In this document: piece after piece, positions 23,139-36,467 of the stretch
Numbering within the stretch: position 1 is the stretch's first letter
Layout of the letters: each line of letters opens with the position of its first letter
Origin: Eucalyptus grandis
Lineage: Eukaryota > Streptophyta > Magnoliopsida > Myrtales > Myrtaceae
NCBI RefSeq assembly: GCF_016545825.1
Contig: NC_052613.1
Span: forward strand, 41,584,112-41,648,111
Length of the DNA stretch: 64,000 nucleotides
Reading direction: 5' to 3'
Program-made: the position numbers and the translations under genes
The notes under the pieces: model-generated
What the model was told of the DNA's origin: nothing
The model's input: only the letters and a program-made list of their open reading frames with translations
Databases searched by the model: none

Positions 23139-26100
23139 ATGTTCTGGAAGCTCCCCGTCCTGTCCGCCTCCTCTCCTGTGAGTCCCCGATTCTTATCCCT
23201 AATTTCACCCCCCTCCTCCCCCTCCCCTCCGCTCCAGCTGGCATACGGATGCCTTTTTCCCGCTCGTCTCGGTCTCGCCATTTCGAGAATCCGGATGCTG
23301 TCGGCTCGCGGCGGATTCTTGTTTTCTTTTCTCTCGGCGCTGCTGCCTGATGTGGTTTTTCTTCCGCGGCAATTAGAGCCGCGTGCCTAGTTAGATGCGT
23401 CCCCCGAGTTGTTGTTTCTTTTTTTTTTTTTTTTTTGTGCGTACCAGCAGTGGTGGCGTGGTAGTTTGTTTTTACTTCGCGGTGCTGGATCGTGTTCGGT
23501 CTGGTGATTCCGCTCGAGAGAGCTGAAGTCGATACGCGGTGTTCTCGTCTTTAGTTATCTAGATTTAGTCAATGTGCCGGAGTGCGCTGTATTCGAGTGT
23601 GTTATGTACTGGCATTCTACTCAGGCGTCTCGCTGGTGTCGTGCATACGCATTGCGAGAGTTCTCTTGCTGAATTGTTAGTTGAGATTTGAATTGCTTTC
23701 GAGGATTTTTTTTTTTTTTTTTTGCATTGTTGGGCTTTGTCTGAGATAGTATTCTAGGTGGATACCGTCTTAGTTTGATCGAACAGTGTTTGTTCGCCTC
23801 GGAAAACGAAGCATCGGTTACAATTGAACTTCACTGAATTTGGTTTCTCTTGCATCCTGCTTTAGTGTTGCAGTATGTGCTGTACCCTCTGTTGTTTTTC
23901 TTGAGGAGAAGTTTGAGAATGCGTCTGCGTTCGATCACAGCTTCAGTCCTACCTCTGAACTTATCGTTGCTTTTACAGGTGGAGTCGCTACTCGACAAGG
24001 AAGATTACACATTGGAGGAGCTTTTGGATGAAGAAGAGATTATCCAAGAATGCAAAGCTTTAAACAGTCGTCTAATTCATTTGTAATTTCTTTTTGCTGT
24101 CACTGAGGACATTTCCTTGGATTTACTGTTATTTTGTTATCCTATTCATTTGAATGTTTTGACACAAGGTTTTCATACATTTGGATAATTACCCTCCGCT
24201 GGATGTTGATGCCTGTAAAACCACACTGATTGTGGCGTGAAGTAGAGTTCCATTCATGCGTTAGATGCTTATGAGATGTATATATTTTCAGCCTACGAGA
24301 CAGAGCTCAAGTGGAGCAGTTGTTGCGGTACATCATTGAAGAAGCTCCTGAAGATGCTGAGGGCAAACGTGCTTTCAAGTATGATCCCTTGCCATGACAG
24401 AAGGGAAATAATGCTCGTTATGTACTGTATAGTTTTCTTCCTTGACAATTTGGAATCTGCCACATTTTCAGGTTCCCCTTTATTGCCTGTGAGATATTTA
24501 CTTGCGAGATCGATGTTATTCTCAAGACTTTAGTGGAGGAAGAGGAGGTTTTGGTTTACGAGTTTTTGTGATAGTCCTTTTTTTTGTGTGTTAAGAGTGT
24601 ATGCAACAGTGGCACTCTTTTTCTAATTCATTTATTTATTTATTTTTAATTGTTGCTCCAGCTAATGGACTTGCTTTTCTCATTCTTGGATCCAAACCGT
24701 CCTCATAGTGCATTGCTTGCTGGGTACTTTAGCAAGGTATACATTTCAACATTGCAAAAGTGGTGTTTGATAATTTGGTGAAGGGCATCCTGCTCATAGC
24801 CATTTGAGTTGTAAAATAGGGTTATTGATACTTTGCTGACATGAGGATTTTCAGTCCTCTACTCTACCAGTACAAAATGTTCTGTGCTTATGAATTTCGC
24901 CCCTCGAAACTACCGGTTCTTGCTTCGAGCATCCAGTTAAAATGGTTTATTTTGCATTGCAGGTGGTTGTATGTCTCATGTTGCGGAAAACTGTTCCACT
25001 TATGAATTATGTTCAAGTGAGTTCTTGATAAGCTCTTTTCTGTAGCATTTCTTTCATGATTAGAAGAAATTGTTAATTCCTCTTTCAATTTGAGGTCAAC
25101 TAACCATTTAATGTGTTGGTGATGTTGTTAAAGAGTCTAAATATCCCATTTATTACAAAATATTTGACCCACGAAATCCCACTTGCATCATGGGAAAGCT
25201 GGTTGGGGAACTAAAATGTGGTACCGTGATCCAATATTTCATTTTTGTTTGCTTAATGAGTAATGTCATTCAGTCAAATCTGCCAAACAGACAAATGAGC
25301 CAATATTTCATAAAACCGGTTGTGGCATGATATCGAGTTTTAGAGGTTCTATTGTAATCATCTATAGTTAAGAAGTCATTCTGTTATGGCAATGTCAATT
25401 CTTAACTAGTGCGATTGTGGGTTGTCAGGATTGGATATGCTAGATGGTTATTGGTACCACATTCCTCCTTCCCTCCCTCCTCCTTCCCCCCTTCCCCTTC
25501 TCTCTCTATGATATTTTGGCTTGGAAAACATCTCATTCCGGGCTTATGAAAGTGATCTGATTCAGGAGGCTGGCTGGGGTGCATAAATAACCAAAGGGTG
25601 GTGTGTGCTCGTAGGTCACATCTTATACTTTATATGTACACGTGTCTTTCCCATGGCTGATGATAATGCCGTAACTCATCATATTTTTGTCTGCACGACA
25701 AGCATCTTTGTATAAGAGAAATGGAGTGCCGTTGATTGATAAATGCATGCTTGATTTTCAAAGTCATGGATCTCTTGTAGTGTTATCATTAAACTTACAA
25801 TTTACGATTAATTGGTTGATTGATTTTTGCATCCAATGATACTTTTTTGAGTATTGGTAACATTTTCTTCTTATAGGCTCATGAGGATGTTTTCTGCAAG
25901 CTTGTTGATTTGATCGGAATTACATCAATCATGGAGGTAACTGATATTTCTCCCTTGTTGCACTTAATCATAAACTCACTTGATTATGGTTGCTATTATA
26001 CTGTAACCATGTGAGGAGTTTGTTCATACTTTTTTAATGAAACAACCTTTCTACGCAGGTACTGGTGCGACTTGTAGGTGCTGATGACCATGTCTATCAA

Positions 26101-29100
26101 AATTATTTGGATGTGATGCAATGGTTAGCTGAGAGCAATCTGCTGGAAATGATTGTCGATAAACTGAGTCCATCTGTAAGTGGCAATTGTTGCATTTTTA
26201 TTTTTGGATGTATTCAGATGACAGTTGAGAAACTGAGTCCATACCCATTTTCAATCCCCATTGATCAATTTTTCTCCCTTCCCAGTTTTCAAACAGAGCC
26301 TAAGTAACATTCTAATGACTGTTTTGTCTTTCTGTTGATCAGTGCCCTCCTGAAGTTCAAGCTAATGCTGCTGAAACCCTGTGTGCCATTACTCGAAATT
26401 CACCATCAGCTTTAGCCACAAAACTTTCATCTTCAAGGTTTGCCTCATTGCTATTGACTTGTTTCCTTTATTTTGTGGTTTGTAATTTCTAGTAAGGATC
26501 CGTCACTGTGAGTACTTTTGAAATGGCCTTTGATGTTTTTTATGATCCATGCAGCTTTGTTGAAAGAGTCTTTAGTCATGCATTGGAAGAGTCACCTTCA
26601 ATATCCGGCCTTGTCCACTCACTTTCAGTCTGCATCTCTTTGCTGGATCCAAAAAGATCGGCGGTTTCTTCCTCTTTGTTTCATTCTTTCCGTGGTCAAC
26701 ACATGTACGAGTGCCCGATAACTGTTAATGCAGAGACTATTAATGCGATGCTTCCAAGACTTGGTATGTCTGAATACTTTCTTCTTTGGTATCATTTGCA
26801 AAACATTTTGAAAGGCTGTTCTGTTCTCATCCCAAGCATGTTGTTTATGTGCTTCAGGTATGTGAGACAAGCTTATGCACGTTTTGTTCCCTTCAATAGA
26901 TAGTTGTATATGCTTTACTATGATAAGGCAATTTCTCTTTTGATTTAGAAATTCATAAAGAGTCATTGGGAGGAATTTTTGCTGTGATTGCTTGCGTTTT
27001 GTATTAAATTGTCATGGTGCTTCAACATTGAAGCCTTTGTCCGGTCATCTCTGTGTGTGGTGCAGATCATGTGATTTGACGTATTATAATAGAACTCTAT
27101 GCATTCTGTGGTAGTCTTCTCTCCTTGCTGTAAGCCTGTAAGGATTCTGTTGGTTGAGAGTGGTTTTTAGTGGATCAAGTGAAGATCATTGTTCCACCTC
27201 TGATTTCCGTCGCATAAGCTGACATCACGTATTAAAAGCATCTCACCTTGTATAGTGATAATCGGTAATCTCTGAAATTGCTTAATTTGTGTTGAAGATG
27301 CTAGTCATATGAGTTTGACTCTAAGTGTGTGTAATTAGGAGCCTTCCGGGTAAAAGATTGTACATGTACCATAAAGTCTTGAGCTTTTAGAGGTGTTGAA
27401 ATTCGTTTGGAGTGTGTTCCTATGACTACCTGCTAGCAGAGTTTCTGTACATCAATTTACATTTGTTTCTACTTCAATAAATGATATAGTCAGGTCACTC
27501 CTCACATTGAGGCTCTGTGATTTTTTCTTACTTTTCAATTAATTGATCTGCAGGCGACTTGCTTGTGCTTTTGAACGTGTCATCAGACCAGAGGGTACTG
27601 CCCACTACATATGGGGAACTTAGGCCACCTCTTGGGAAGCATCGTCTAAAGGTTGGTGCAACTTCTTGCAGCATTTACTTTTTCTTTACCACCGAGTTCG
27701 ACTTACCTTACTTTTGATATTAATGTTGATGAAAGATGGAGTAATTTGTTGCAGACCTTAATGATCTTATTTTCTGTAAGATGGTAAGTGATGGTTTTTC
27801 TTTCCATTCTCTTTTTGTAGATTGTGGAATTCATTGCAGTGTTGATGAAAACTGGCAATGAAGCTGCCGAGAAGGAATTGATTAGCTCCGGAACAATTCT
27901 GCGTGTTTTGAATCTTTTCTTTGAGTAAGATTCTTCTTTTTTGCAATTAGAGCCCAGGAAACTGCATTACTTATGACTTCGAGAGTTATCTTCTTAAAAA
28001 ACTCATACATTTACTTTTGCTTGCAGGTACCCTTACAACAATGCGTTGCATCATCACGTAGAGAGTATCATATCGTCATGCTTTGAAAGCAAGAGCACAG
28101 AATTGGCTGATCATCTATTTCGAGATTGCGATTTAATAAAGAAAATGTTAGAAACAGATAAACAGCCTGTTCTCTCTGGTGGTGATGATAAGGTAGACAC
28201 ATGCTTCAGATGCAAGATTATGCCATATCAATTATAGTCCTTAATTATTTTACAAGTGATGCAACATCATTGTAACACACTGGACTCACCTTAATTCTTA
28301 ATTAAGTTTGATGAAAGGGGAAGGTTTATTGACACAGGCTCCAGGATTTTCCATAGAAAATCTAGTATGTTTATAAGTCTGCATTTTGGTGCTCCTTTTG
28401 CAGCCAACTATACCCACTGCTGGAAAACAAGCTCCTAAAGCTGGGAATCTTGGACACATTACTCGGATCTCTAATAAGCTCATCCAACTGGGTAGCATCA
28501 ATAGTCATATTCAGAACTATCTTCAGGTGGGAAGGTTTTTTATGCTTCTTTTGCATTGGTTTCTAAAAGGTACTTGTTATTGTAGATCTCATATAATTGT
28601 TACTTAATCTTAGCTCTTCCACTATCTATTGACCTTGATTAGGGTGAATTGAATTTTAAGTACTCCCACATGCGTTAATTAGATTTTTTCTAATTAGTTT
28701 TACCAACATATATTTATTTATGCATTTTATACTATTAATTTACTAGGGAACATTGTACACTATTTGTACTCAAAATTGATTTTTTTTTTTTAAAGTTCTG
28801 CAAAATTGTTTTTAATTATGTGAAATATTTCAAGTTTTGCTTTTATGTTTTGATGTGGACATTATTATTTGGAGAGGCGCATGTGCCCTAGTGTCCCACA
28901 TAAAGGCACCATTTGTTAAGTTACTAAGAAATTGTCTTACTCCTATGCAGTTGATCTACAATGGGAAAGTCAGGGTTCTCGTTAGGTGTTATTCCATTAT
29001 TACTTGCTATCCTCATAATCAAATCATCTAGGAGGTCATTAGTATCCTTTTTATTTGGCCACGCAGTCGTATTTCTCTCATCTTAAGTTTTGTTTGGGTT

Positions 29101-31615
29101 GGGCAACTATTTCCTGATTCTTAATTATGAAGTGTGGCTTCTTATTTACCTAGCAAAATAGCTCCCATGTACATGTGTGCAAAATATGAAAAAGATGTTA
29201 ATAGTGGAAGAAAAGGTGTGATTTGGGTTATATCTTAAGTGTAGAGATTTTTGGGTCAACATGATGGCTACAATGGCATTTTATCTGCTGTTTAAAAATG
29301 TATTTTATTATTCAATAAATGCCTAGCCTGGGTGGGAGAATGTTTGGGGTTTAAGGTTGCCTTTGGGTTTACTTTACAGGAAAAAAGAGATGTTCAAGAT
29401 ATTGATCACTGAGGACTTCTTCAGATAGTCCTTTTACATAGTTCTCACGATATCTGCTGACATATCTTTGCTTACAATGTTTACTGTAGGAAAATAGTGA
29501 ATGGAGTGAGTGGCAAGCCAATGTTCTTCAGGAGCGTAATGCAGTTGAAAATGTCTTCCGCTGGGCATGTGGGTAAGTTCTCGCATAAATTTCGGTCTGC
29601 ATTGTTAGAGAAATTGTCACCATATCAGTGGCTTGCCAATCACTTTGTTGGTTCTATTTTTTCTGAAAATTCATTTTTCCCTTTTAGTATCGGGTCATGG
29701 CGTATTTACTACATTCATTTTTTCTATATCCATAAGACAAATTAATTCTGGAATTCAAACACTTCTACACAAGTATTAAGTTATGCATTATCGAGTTACA
29801 TGAGCTTGTTCCTGTCGCCTGTTCAGGTGCAGGGGCATATTATTCTTTTTGCCTAACATCCTCCCTTCTTTTAAATTCTTAATATACATCTCATGGACGA
29901 AAATTCCATCAGCATTGTCTTTTCTCATTGAATTTTCGTGCACGTTTTCGCAATTGTTCTCTTGCTTTGGCTGTTGCTAATAAGGACTTCTCCTCAACAC
30001 CTGCAGCCGCCCAACTGCATTACATGATAGGACAAAGGATAGTGATGAAGATGACCTACATGACAGAGATTATGATGTAGCCGCCCTAGCAAATAACTTA
30101 AGTCAGGCTTTGAGATACAAAATATACGGAAATGAGGATGCAGAGGTAATCTTGCACTTTTAACTTTTTTCTTTCTTATCTGAACTTATGTCATCTGCCC
30201 TATAACCTTTTAGCTGAACTTACATCTTATTCTTTGCAGGATCATGGAGCTCTTGATCGAGATGATGAGGTAATGATAATTATTAAGAGCATTAATGTCA
30301 GACAGTTATAATTTGACTCAAGGTTAACCCTGGAAGCGTTGTTTAGCTATATTTGAATTGATGTTCATAATGCAGGATGTTTACTTTGATGATGAATCTG
30401 CTGAAGTTGTTATATCATCCCTCAGACTAGGTGATGATCATGGGAGGTAATTATTTATGTGATCGACAATAGTTGAGTTTCAGTGAGAATCTGAAAAGGA
30501 AGTCTGGACATAGGAATTAGTTCTCTAGGAAATTTGCAGTTAATATTACTCACTCCCTCTTGCTCCAATACAGCTGTAAAAAAGGAAACATATCCAAAAG
30601 TAGACCATAACATTATTGAAAGGCAGCTTTTCATCTTCACTCATGCGGCTAAAGCAATTGTTGTCGTTTAATGTGTGAAAGGTTTCTCTTGATTTTCTAT
30701 TTACTTGGTGCAGATCTCTCTTCTGGGCCTCCATTGCATTATGCTGCTTAATTAATGCAGCGATTTCCAATTGTTACCTGCTTTTGGTGAACTGCACATC
30801 TATAATGACAATGTTACATCCATTTGTTTATTTGGTGCAGTAGTTTGTTCACAAACTCCAATTGGTTCACATTCCAAGATGAAAGAATGGAAGATGCAAA
30901 TGTTGGTGCTTCGTCTATGGAGGTGATGGATGAAATAAATCTGAATGGAGCTGCAAATGGCGGCAACAGCAGTAGTGACGACGAGGTGGTTGTAGGAGAG
31001 GATGAAGACTTAACTGGGGCTAAAGACTCCCCCAGTGTCACATCCACTTCAAATTCGAATTTACCAAATGGAAATGCTCCCTCGGCCCCAAATTTCTTCC
31101 GTTTTGAGATGCCTGATAGTGAGGATATATTTGGCAACAGAGCTTTACCTGAGTGGGAGGGATGGGGTGAGTCAGCTGATTTGCAGATAGGTGGTTCAAG
31201 TGTGAATCCATTTGTTGATCATGATGACTCAGAAGACAAATTTTCCAGCCAAGTTGAGGTGTCGCCAGATGTCAGTCCCTCCTCAAGTGGAGAACCTGTA
31301 CTATCTAATGGCTCAATGGCAAGTACTGGCTCCAGTGACAGTTCAGGGGGAAGTGACGCAGGTCAGAAATCTGCTGCTGTACCCTCATTGTTCGAGGAGG
31401 ATGTGGAATTTGTGGGCGTGGAATTAGAAGGAACCGAGAAGGCGATGGAGCAGGCTTTGAAGGAGGGGATAGTTGGGGAGGCAGGCCCACTGAAAAGGAA
31501 CATGAGTCCCAAGACACCTGAAAAAGATAAGTCTGATGAGGGCGAGGAGGGGATCAAGGAGTTTAATGACGCAAACTATTGGCGGGTCGACCAGGAGGTT
31601 GCAGTCTTGGAGTAA
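23139..31615 (+). CDS. SAPS-domain protein, PP6 (SIT4-like) phosphatase regulatory subunit
   Basis: The SIT4-associated (SAPS) family binds PP6-type catalytic subunits and directs their activity. My model has 19 exons: 23139-23177, 23979-24082, 24292-24378, 24472-24547, 24662-24736, 24963-25016, 25877-25936, 26059-26175, 26343-26437, 26555-26763, 27554-27651, 27821-27924, 28027-28192, 28404-28526, 29490-29572, 30007-30145, 30240-30269, 30376-30446, 30841-31615. All introns are GT-AG and all phases join, giving 834 aa, usual for plant members. It begins MFWKLPVLSASSPVESLLDK; the helical SAPS repeat region covers about residues 1-550 (TLEELLDEEEIIQECKALNS, LFSFLDPNRPHSALLAGYFSK). The last exon encodes an acidic, Ser/Asn-rich tail ending NYWRVDQEVAVLE. 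The C-terminal tail is probably disordered. The first intron is long (about 0.8 kb), common near plant promoters. Confidence 0.93.
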
Positions 31616-32468
31616 TGTGAGGTTCATCTTGATCCTCTGTGCGACGCTTGAGTTATGGAAGGTCACATCTGCCATCTTCAACCCACCCACATTTGCCTGG
31701 GAAAGGCTTAAGAAGAACACAAGCTATGTACAGTGTAATTTTGCTTTCCGAATAGGGGGTTGTCAATTTGTCTGTTGCTGGTTAATCTCTTATGTTATTG
31801 ATGATTCCTGGGCTTTTTCCTCGTCGCTGATTTAGGGTTCCGCCTATTTTGTTCTCTTGATCTTGTTGTGGCTTAGAAGTTACCCCAACCCTCAAGTTGT
31901 GAAATTACATTTTAGACTGGAAGGACCAAAATGATTTCCTTACCAAGAACAATGTAGACTAAGTCGTCCGTGCCCATTGTTATCTGTGTGACTAGACAGA
32001 CATAGGTGATGCCCGTGAACTGCAGTTCTTTCTCGGAGACAATTCGGGTTTTGGACATATTTCCCACCTTTGTGCCAAAGTACTAATTTACCATGTGGTT
32101 TGAAGTTACTCAACGATGGCGTATTGATGGTCGACTGGCGTGATGACTTCCTAGAAGATAAATCTGGATATTGATGGTGGCTTGGTGGCAAATATTTTGG
32201 CATCACCATGGCATGGTAGACATGGATGGTCGGTGCCAAACCACCGTCCATATGATTATTCAATGGTCCGTGTGGAGATGGTGACCATTTTGTGGTGGTT
32301 ATTGGATGGCTCTCACTCAGTTGCGGGTGACGACTTGTGTGGGGGTGGCCTCCCATTAACAACCGCCACCAAGTGACCTTCGTATTCAGGTGGCCATTTT
32401 ATGCGAATTTCTTAGTCAATTCTATAACGATACATTCAATAACAAAAAGCATGCATTTACCTTTTGGC
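31616..32468. other. SAPS 3' UTR and spacer
   Basis: The first few hundred bases are probably 3' UTR. The stretch 32160-32390 is rich in GGTGG/CCACC motifs but encodes no recognisable protein. Confidence 0.4.
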
Positions 32469-33592
32469 TTAGGGAACTTTTTTTTGTAAGCTTTAAATAT
32501 GCACTTTTATTTATTTATTTATTGTAAATAACTTTTTGTTGACTAATTATCTTTTAAAAAAAATAAAAAAAAAGTTCTAAAGTTTTTATAGTTGTGTATT
32601 TTGTCATAAACATTTTAATTTGGTGTTAGTTCAATCATGCCGGTTAATTTTGGTTGGATTTTCTTGACTAGGCATCGGTCGGTTGACATGACACAATCAG
32701 TGGTGATGTTGATAACTTTTAATAATATTTTAATGCTTTTTGATCTGATTTGATTTGATTTGATTTTTTCATTTTTCCTTCTCTTTCTCGACCTCACTAG
32801 CCACTAGCAAGGCTCGAGTCCTCACTAGAGGTTGCAAGGCTTGCCTAGGCTCGACCCTTGACCAACCTAGCTTGAGAACGCAGTCTTGCCAGAGGTTGGG
32901 TGAGGCTTGACCCTTGCTTGAGAACGCAGTCTCGCCAGAGGCTGGGTGAGGCTTGACCCTTGCTAGATTTGACGAGGGAGAGCCATGCCACCCGATGCGA
33001 GCAAGCCTTGTGGCTTTTGGTGAGGGCCTGAGCCTTGCTAATGGTCGGTGAGGTTGACCTCATTGGTCATTGCCTCTGGCCGGTCATCGAACCTCGGCGA
33101 CTGGTTGGAGGATGGTTGGAGGAAGGAGGAGGAAAAATAAAAATAAAAAGAAAAAGAAAAAGAAAAGATTTAAAAAAAAAATTAAAATATTATTAAAAGT
33201 TGTCTACGTCAGTATCAATCATGACATATAAGTTGATCGGAGTCTAGTAAGCAAAATTAAGCCAAAATTAGTTGGAAAAAACTGAATTAGTACCAAGTGA
33301 AAAAGTTTGCACAAAGTAAAAAAGTTTAAAACTAAATTGCTATCAATAAAATGTTTAAGATTAAATTGGCACAAATATAAAATGTTTAGGATTTTTTTTT
33401 ACACTTTCTCCAATTATCTTCAACAAACCAAACGTGTGAAATTCCAAAAAAACTTACTTGTAGAAATTTTTTACGCTCAAATAAACACACCCTAAATGAT
33501 ATTATTAAACAAATAAGGATCATCACAGCAAGTAGCCTCCAGTTTTTGGGGTTTTCGTTTTCCCTTTTGGTTGAAATGTTCAAAGTATTGAT
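32469..33592. repeat. Segmental duplication, copy A
   Basis: A direct repeat of 38694-39670. The shared sequence runs from TAGGGAA..TTTTTGTAAGCTTTAAATATGCA to TTTTCGTTTTCCC..TTCAAAGTATTGAT, including a nested TIR element and flanks on both sides of it. Copy A is longer partly because a GC-core segment (about 32860-32980) is itself duplicated. Confidence 0.8.
32554..33411. mobile_element. Mutator-like TIR element inside copy A
   Basis: The left end runs through AAGTTCTAAAGTTTTTATAG and the inverted right end through AATCCTAAACATTTTATATT. The identical 9-bp duplication AATTATCTT flanks it (32545-32553 and 33412-33420). The core is GC-rich with repeated GGCTTGACCCTTGC and GATTTGACGAGGG. No coding capacity. 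Confidence 0.7.
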
Positions 33593-34418
33593 AAACAAAC
33601 ATATCATTTCGAAGATTGCTTGGATAAACAAAGGCGTCCATTTGGAAGAAGTTGACAAATGACTAAATGCAACCCTAGAAAAGTTGAGAACTGAACGAAT
33701 ATCTTTTCCAAAGGTTGTCTTTAAAAGACACAAACAAAAATTCGGAATAATTTTAAAAATATATTATTATAATTATTTTTTAATAAATAAATTTCGATTT
33801 TTTTAAATTTCCAAAAATTCTCAATAAACAAAACAACCTTTGAATTGATTAAAGTTAATAAGATAATTGTACAAAAGAAAAAATAAAATAACAAAAGGGT
33901 TAGTGCTAATTAAACCGTGGGCGCACAAAGTGCTAAGTGCGCCTAATAATCATGAATCCGCATGTGAGTATGGTGGGTTTAGTCCACACCCAATCACTTC
34001 TTTAGGTACGTTAAAGAAGCCCCATATTTATTAATTGGCCCACTTTCTCCCACTTTTTCTACGTGAGACAAGAAAACATACACTTAGTTTGTTTTATAAA
34101 CAAACTTCCAACACATATATTTAAGTCCAGTCATTGCTAGCAAAGCCCTTTCTTTCTGGCCCTTTGCTTTCCTTTTTCACATGGAGCAAATCGTTCTTCT
34201 TAGAACACAGGATTAATTGAATGAACTATTGCATGGTAAAAGAGCATAACATTGGCACGTGATATTCGATGATTACAACTTCATCAACATTTTTTTGAGA
34301 TTTTCAACATTCCTAGATAGAGGGTCAACTAGACATCATTATCATTTCACTGAGATTTAATTGAGATATTCAAAATTATTGGATAGAGTATGTCCATAAT
34401 TCATAATCATAGAGACTA
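33593..34418. other. AT-rich spacer, nothing recognised
   Basis: No protein-like frame or complete element was found between copy A and the transporter pseudogene. Confidence 0.4.
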
Positions 34419-36467
34419 TTAAGTCCCATCGGTCGTGGTCGCGTTGCTCCATGCTGTCCATGAGCCAAACAGTTGTGTTATCTCCTCCAATGATTTTCCT
34501 TTTGTTTCTGGCATGAGAAGATACAGGAAGACCCAGGCCACCATCGCCATTCCCATGAATAGGAAGACGGCACCCCCCAGGGTAACCGTGCTATACAAAA
34601 TCATAAACATCATGGACATTAGCCGCTTACCACTTGACCCACCGCAACGCCAATTGCGCATCCCTGGGCACACAACCTCATTAGGAAGATCTCAAAGCTA
34701 TATACTAATGCTATCGGTCCCATCCCAATGGAAAATGAGGCCGTGTAGCATAGTAATGAAGGGATGCATATGGCACTCGCCCACTTGATCTTCTCGTAGC
34801 TATGCTAGTGGATGATAGTGAGGCATACACTGAGGGAGGCAAGTGACAAAATCATCCCGCCAATGCTGATGAGCATCAACTGTCGCCACCCGACTTGATC
34901 AAGGTTAAAGGCACAGACCAAGGTGAACATTGTCTTCACAAAATCAACTAATATGAGCGGGAGGAGCTGTTCGGTGTAGTTGACAATCCAAATTTGCTCG
35001 AAAATGTGAGCGCTATAGAGAAGAATGGTGTCAATTCCAGAAACTTTTTGGAAGAGGCAGATTCCAAACACACAAAGGCTCATGTGTAGGATCGATTGGG
35101 TTGGGTGGATGATAGCCTGCCACATGCCTTCCCCATTGGTTTGGCTAATGATCTCGTTGAACCGAAGTGCTGCCTCCTCCTTTGAGTCAGAGATTCGTGC
35201 AAGGATGCCCCTCGCATCCTCCACACGGCCTTGCTTAACAAGCCACCGAGGGGATTCTGGCATGGCGAGAACCCCAAAAGTCACCAAGCCTAAGGCGATT
35301 CCTCCCAAGCAAAGTAGGTAAGACTGTGCCAATTCGGTGCTCATCCTAGAGAAGAAATAGTAGGAGATGTAGGCCAAGAGGGTGCCCCTGTTCATGAAAA
35401 CCTGAACCATTGAAACATGTGTAAAAAACAATCACCTTCATTAACTTAAATTTTCTAACCTTAACTTTTACCTAGACAAAAATGGATGATAAATTTCAAA
35501 AAATAAATATATGCTGCAAAATTAGGCCAAAAAAAAAAAAAGAGAAAAGAAATGAGTACCTCTGGAAAAGACGTTAGCAAGCCACAATAAAAAGTAGGAG
35601 ATATCTCGACGATGTAGACAGGTGCTATAGTGAGGACATAGCCCACCCCAATATTGATGATGAGGTGGCCAAGTACTAGGTAGAAGAAGTCGGGCCCAAT
35701 GATCATGAAGAGCGCACCGATAACGAGGATGTCCGCACCCAACACAATCTTGATACGGCTGCTAATTCTATTTGAGGTCGACCCAGCTAGTACCGACCCA
35801 ATAAGGGAGAATAGTTTAAAAATTGCCAGCCAAAAATCATCATTCTTTTTGCTCAATTGGAGGTCTGCCTTTATATATGTTGTTGCCTCGCTCATCATTC
35901 CTATTTCTGCCAAAAATTTAAAAAAAAAATCTTATTTTTTTATGCTAATGTTCCAAGTAAATCTAACCATATATAAGAAATAAAAAACATAAAAAATGAA
36001 AAAGAAAATATTTTGCAAACTATTTTCCTTATCCCAAATTGGCTAAAAAAGAAGAAAAAAAATGGATGATGTTATCCAAAATTAAGTATTTTTTTTCTTT
36101 TTTATGTGTTAAAGAGAATGGACCTTTGGCAATGGATTTATCATTTTTATCGATAATAAAGCTAGACAAAAAAAAAATGCACCGAAATATAACCAAATTA
36201 TTGTTATCGTTTTTTTTTTTTGGCAGCATCATTAATTTACAAGGAATTGATTAGTTTTACGGAAAAACTTGATGGAATGCTTGGAAATATTGGACACCGT
36301 GCTAGAGAACTAGAGAGAGAAGAGGGACTAACTGCTGCGATAGCACAACGGGAGGCATACTTGTTCCGGTGCCGGTTCCCTCCCTCTACTTCTTCTTGGA
36401 ATAGCTTGAGTGAAATCCCTCTATATGTCTCATCCTCCCCGAATGAAACATGATAATGGTCAGCCAT
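34419..36467 (-). pseudogene. Broken polyol/monosaccharide transporter (PLT type)
   Basis: Remnant of a 12-TM major facilitator sugar or polyol transporter. A degenerate first exon begins at 36467 (MADHYHVSF) and keeps NKYASRCAI, like the KRNKYAFACAI start of PLT proteins, but loses the LLGYD end. The second exon 35560-35904 (IGMMSEATTYIKADLQLS to LLTSFPE) is followed by a GT-AG intron, and the third starts at 35401 (VFMNRGTLLAYI), with PESPRWLVKQGRVEDA. There is an in-frame TAG at 34805-34807, where the family has IIDHSHE, and a frameshift near 34620-34640 after VAVGQVVSG. The C-terminal PETKGKSLEEITQLFG lies in another frame. Retained introns show it was a normal gene copy, not a retrocopy. 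Many conserved residues are replaced, so decay is not recent. Confidence 0.8.

Noticed and set aside
22804..23390. Long open frames on both strands before the SAPS start
   Set aside because: They arise from GC-rich leader sequence, are Arg/Pro/Gly-rich, and overlap each other in several frames without family similarity.
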